NCBI GenBank assembly: GCA_945883505.1
Contig: CAMCXL010000006.1
Coordinates: 33,451-97,450, forward strand
Length of the DNA stretch: 64,000 bases
Origin: Rhodoluna limnophila
GTDB taxonomy: Bacteria > Actinomycetota > Actinomycetes > Actinomycetales > Microbacteriaceae
Direction of reading: 5' to 3'
Shown here: positions 63,962-64,000 of the stretch, piece after piece
Layout: every line of letters begins with the position of its first letter
Numbering within the stretch: the stretch's first letter is position 1
Program-made: the position numbers and the translations under genes
The notes under the pieces: model-generated
The model's database searches: none
Seen by the model: the letters and a program-made list of their open reading frames with translations, nothing else
What the model was told of the DNA's origin: nothing

Positions 63962-64000
63962 GTGTTTCTCCTGTTACCTTGTGTTTGAATGCAGCTTCGA

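Overview
The window is one densely packed stretch of a chromosome from an actinobacterium (Actinomycetota), most likely a member of the Microbacteriaceae with a small, streamlined genome such as the freshwater Luna lineage (Rhodoluna/Aquiluna). This is an inference from gene content: DUF4245, DUF4307, DUF501, DUF2530 and DUF3027 proteins, a WXG100 protein, bacterial XPB helicase with its helper protein, a PIN-PhoH protein, and a GT39 mannosyltransferase. Base composition by eye is near one half GC, well below typical soil relatives. I see no insertion sequence, prophage, integron or CRISPR array. Only one stretch longer than 300 bases lacks a gene (52165-52493), and it appears to hold a small structured RNA.

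Layout. 1-9531: ychF (cut by the window edge), a DEDDh exonuclease, rmuC, a PfkB kinase plus class II aldolase pair, a MORN-repeat mini-protein, ispH, xseAB, a DUF4245 protein, carbonic anhydrase and fumC. 9509-16979: a leader-peptidase-like protein, PhoH2, uppS, hemolysin III, DUF4307, greA, ilvA and lemA-htpX. 17115-39865, almost all on the minus strand, is a block whose order (rsmI, metG, tatD, rsmA, ispE, ABC-F, glmU, prs, rplY, pth, mfd, mazG, eno, ftsB-like, DUF501) matches, from general knowledge, the order kept in Mycobacterium. Here it also contains hisS, a subtilisin-like protease, NDH-2, tRNA-Leu and tRNA-Gln. 39891-47844: PMT mannosyltransferase, MFS transporter, YciI, TerC, a TIGR01777 oxidoreductase, a histone-H1-like repeat protein, a GlpR/SepX-like membrane protein, RimJ-type acetyltransferase, 5-FCL and a zinc ribbon protein. 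47841-64000: a large degenerate SF1 helicase with a nuclease-like tail, tRNA-Arg, HNH and NlpC/P60 proteins, serC, DUF2530/DUF3027, a cold-shock protein, XPB with its helper, a two-component system, WXG100, groEL behind two CIRCE operators, and cspA.

How the genes work together. The set is mainly housekeeping: central carbon (PfkB, aldolase, enolase, fumarase), isoprenoid and envelope supply (ispH, ispE, uppS, glmU, PMT), nucleotide supply (prs, 5-FCL), translation (metG, hisS, pth, rsmA, rsmI, L25, tRNAs), DNA repair (mfd, xseAB, XPB, rmuC, exonuclease) and stress response (groEL, csp, htpX, mazG). Compactness shows as 1-62 nt overlaps between co-directional genes, convergent genes sharing four-base stops, and many starts preceded by a TAnnnT hexamer only 6-9 nt upstream, which suggests frequent leaderless transcription.

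Most unusual items: an IspE fused to an SRPBCC-like N-terminal domain; a conserved-looking giant helicase lacking Walker A lysine and Walker B acid; a lysine/alanine repeat protein with two well-supplied start sites; a class I tRNA with a UAA (Leu) anticodon; a candidate small RNA at 52235-52354; and a shared palindromic -10 box between two divergent genes.
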